Assembly (NCBI GenBank): GCA_016215305.1
Contig: JACRKI010000166.1
Location: 1-5,584 of the forward strand
Length of the DNA stretch: 5,584 nt
From: Candidatus Woesearchaeota archaeon
Lineage (GTDB): Archaea; Nanobdellota; Nanobdellia; Woesearchaeales; DSVV01
Direction: 5' to 3'
Each line of letters opens with the position of its first letter. The stretch's first letter is position 1. This document shows positions 5,253-5,584 of the stretch, piece after piece. The notes beneath the pieces are model-generated. The model did no database searches. It saw only the letters and a program-made list of their open reading frames with translations, and was not told the DNA's origin. The translations under genes were made by a program, and so were the position numbers.

Positions 5253-5328
5253 CAAGAACCACTGGTCTATCGAACTCGCAGGTCGCTTTCGCGTCATGTC
5301 ACGGATCTTTGATCAGTGGTTCTAGATG
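5250..5328 (-). ncRNA. candidate structured RNA: GC-rich inverted repeat 2 behind a TATA box
   Basis: The arms CATCAAGAACCACTG (5250-5264) and CAGTGGTTCTAGATG (5314-5328) pair with one mismatch around a 49-nt interior. On the minus strand the interior contains CGC-GAAA-GCG (5293-5284), a stem closed by a GNRA-type tetraloop, and GATC-AAA-GATC (5314-5304) as an alternative local stem. It is richer in G+C than its very AT-rich flanks, as structured RNAs often are in such genomes. A TATA box at 5355-5343 would place a start near 5323, right at the arm. The RNA might continue through inverted repeat 1 to the U-rich stretch at 5099-5086, about 240 nt. It matches no RNA class I can name. A decayed insertion element is the main alternative. 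Confidence 0.35.
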
Positions 5329-5342
5329 TAATTATTTTTATT

Positions 5343-5355
5343 GTAAAATATATTC
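5343..5355 (-). promoter_or_regulatory. TATA box upstream of the candidate RNA
   Basis: The minus strand reads AATATATTTTAC here. Its centre near 5349 is about 26 nt from 5323, where the stem AGAACCACTG begins. The spacing matches that of the two other minus-strand TATA boxes in the window. AT-rich surroundings make chance matches possible. Confidence 0.4.
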
Positions 5356-5356
5356 T

Positions 5357-5374
5357 AAAAAATCGACAAAAAAA
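5357..5374 (-). terminator. T-run terminator after the winged-helix gene
   Basis: On the minus strand two T runs, of seven (5374-5368) and six (5362-5357), follow about 60 nt after the stop of the partial gene. Such runs are the usual intrinsic stop signal of archaeal RNA polymerase. They lie just before the next TATA box. Confidence 0.45.
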
Positions 5375-5432
5375 TTATTGACCTTGCCAAAGCTTTTCTT
5401 GGTGCTTGTAACAAAAACATGAGAAGAAATAA

Positions 5433-5584
5433 TCAATGAACAGCGACCTCTTCTTTCATCGCTTTATTTGTTTCTTCTTTTATGATTTCCCAGTGAAGTT
5501 TGACTAATTTTTTAATAGTGGGATCGTTTGTGTTCAGCTTGAACAATTTTGCTTTCCCAATGATTCTTGTGGGAGTAACTGCAT
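5433..5584 (-). CDS. C-terminus of a probable winged-helix transcriptional regulator (5' truncated by window edge)
   Basis: The minus-strand frame is open from the window edge to the TGA at 5433-5435, giving 49 residues. They begin AVTPTRIIGKAKLFKLNTND and continue PTIKKLVKLHWEIIKEETNK to the acidic end KEEVAVH. The pattern TPTRxIGxxKxxKLN followed by a helix (IKKLVKLHWEII) is one I associate with the end of archaeal winged-helix DNA-binding proteins, where the wing and last strand are followed by a C-terminal helix. I infer a transcription regulator; the helix-turn-helix itself lies outside the window. Codon use matches the neighbours. It is transcribed toward the candidate RNA and ridA but is probably separate from them, given the T runs that follow. 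Confidence 0.7.
   Translation of the reverse strand, partial: AVTPTRIIGKAKLFKLNTNDPTIKKLVKLHWEIIKEETNKAMKEEVAVH

Larger units (their letters stand above)
5038..5432. other. 395-nt gap without a convincing protein gene
   Basis: From the right this gap holds T-run endings after the minus-strand winged-helix gene (5357-5374), a TATA box (5343-5355), two adjacent long inverted repeats (5328-5170), a diverged repeat (5172-5081), and the ridA TATA box (5056-5067). The only long frame, minus strand 5297-5082 (71 codons), runs through both inverted repeats and resembles nothing I know, so I treat the gap as RNA or repeat sequence rather than coding. Confidence 0.55.

Noticed and set aside
5082..5297. 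71-codon minus-strand ORF through the inverted repeats
   Set aside because: It spans both inverted repeats and the repeat copy, has no visible SD or correctly placed TATA box, and its product resembles no family. The repeats explain the open frame better.
5256..5322. tRNA-like feature on the minus strand: 7-bp GAACCAC/GTGGTTC ends and a TTCGATA exactly where a T-loop would sit
   Set aside because: The would-be T-stem (GCGAG against GACCA) does not pair, no D-loop GG or anticodon arm can be formed, and 67 nt is too short.
5250..5328. Hammerhead-like ribozyme, suggested by CTGA and GAAA next to stems
   Set aside because: The conserved CUGANGA core followed by a stem and GAAA with a suitable cleavage triplet is not present in the right order on either strand.
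1..5584. CRISPR array, toxin-antitoxin pair, defence system or intact transposase
   Set aside because: No regularly spaced repeats, no recognisable nuclease, antitoxin or transposase frames were seen on either strand.

Overview
The window is archaeal and AT-rich. It carries the 3' part of an A-type (archaeal A1Ao) ATP synthase operon on the + strand. A block of small minus-strand genes, each with a TATA-type promoter placed for a leaderless transcript, runs in from the right. The AtpF-AtpA-AtpB-AtpD order, the A/B subunit signatures, the poly-T gene ends and the leaderless promoters all point to an archaeon. The style of the sequence, and the partial winged-helix protein at the right edge, fit an uncultivated DPANN-type lineage (Woesearchaeota-like). 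That placement is inference.

Positions 1-4222 (+ strand): end of subunit F (2-232), then catalytic subunit A (344-2125), regulatory/stator-ring subunit B (2137-3507) and central-stalk subunit D (3614-4222). The A/B junction is tight, with B's Shine-Dalgarno (SD) sequence overlapping A's stop codon. The F/A and B/D junctions are about 110 nt each. Both hold an AT-stemmed hairpin whose 3' arm ends at or 2 nt before the next start codon, with an SD-like sequence on the far side of the hairpin. The F/A junction also has a 26-codon ORF with a strong SD. It ends across the atpA start and carries a U UUU UUA slip-type heptamer. Together these subunits form the A3B3 head and part of the rotor (D, F) of the ATP synthase.

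Positions 4223-4244 separate atpD from a convergent unidentified small minus-strand gene (4244-4513). Next to it, also on the minus strand, is a RidA/YjgF-family protein (4642-5037) that lacks the usual substrate-binding arginine.

Positions 5038-5432 (395 nt) hold no convincing protein gene but are the most unusual part of the window. Two adjacent long inverted repeats (5170-5252 and 5250-5328) each have exactly 49 nt between their arms and a small hairpin at or near the dyad centre. A TATA box sits about 26 nt before the minus-strand edge of the second, which is richer in G+C than its surroundings. I read this as a possible unannotated minus-strand structured RNA. A diverged copy of its downstream part lies at 4543-4635, upstream of the other minus-strand gene.

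Positions 5433-5584 (minus strand) are the C-terminus of a protein resembling archaeal winged-helix regulators, cut by the window edge.
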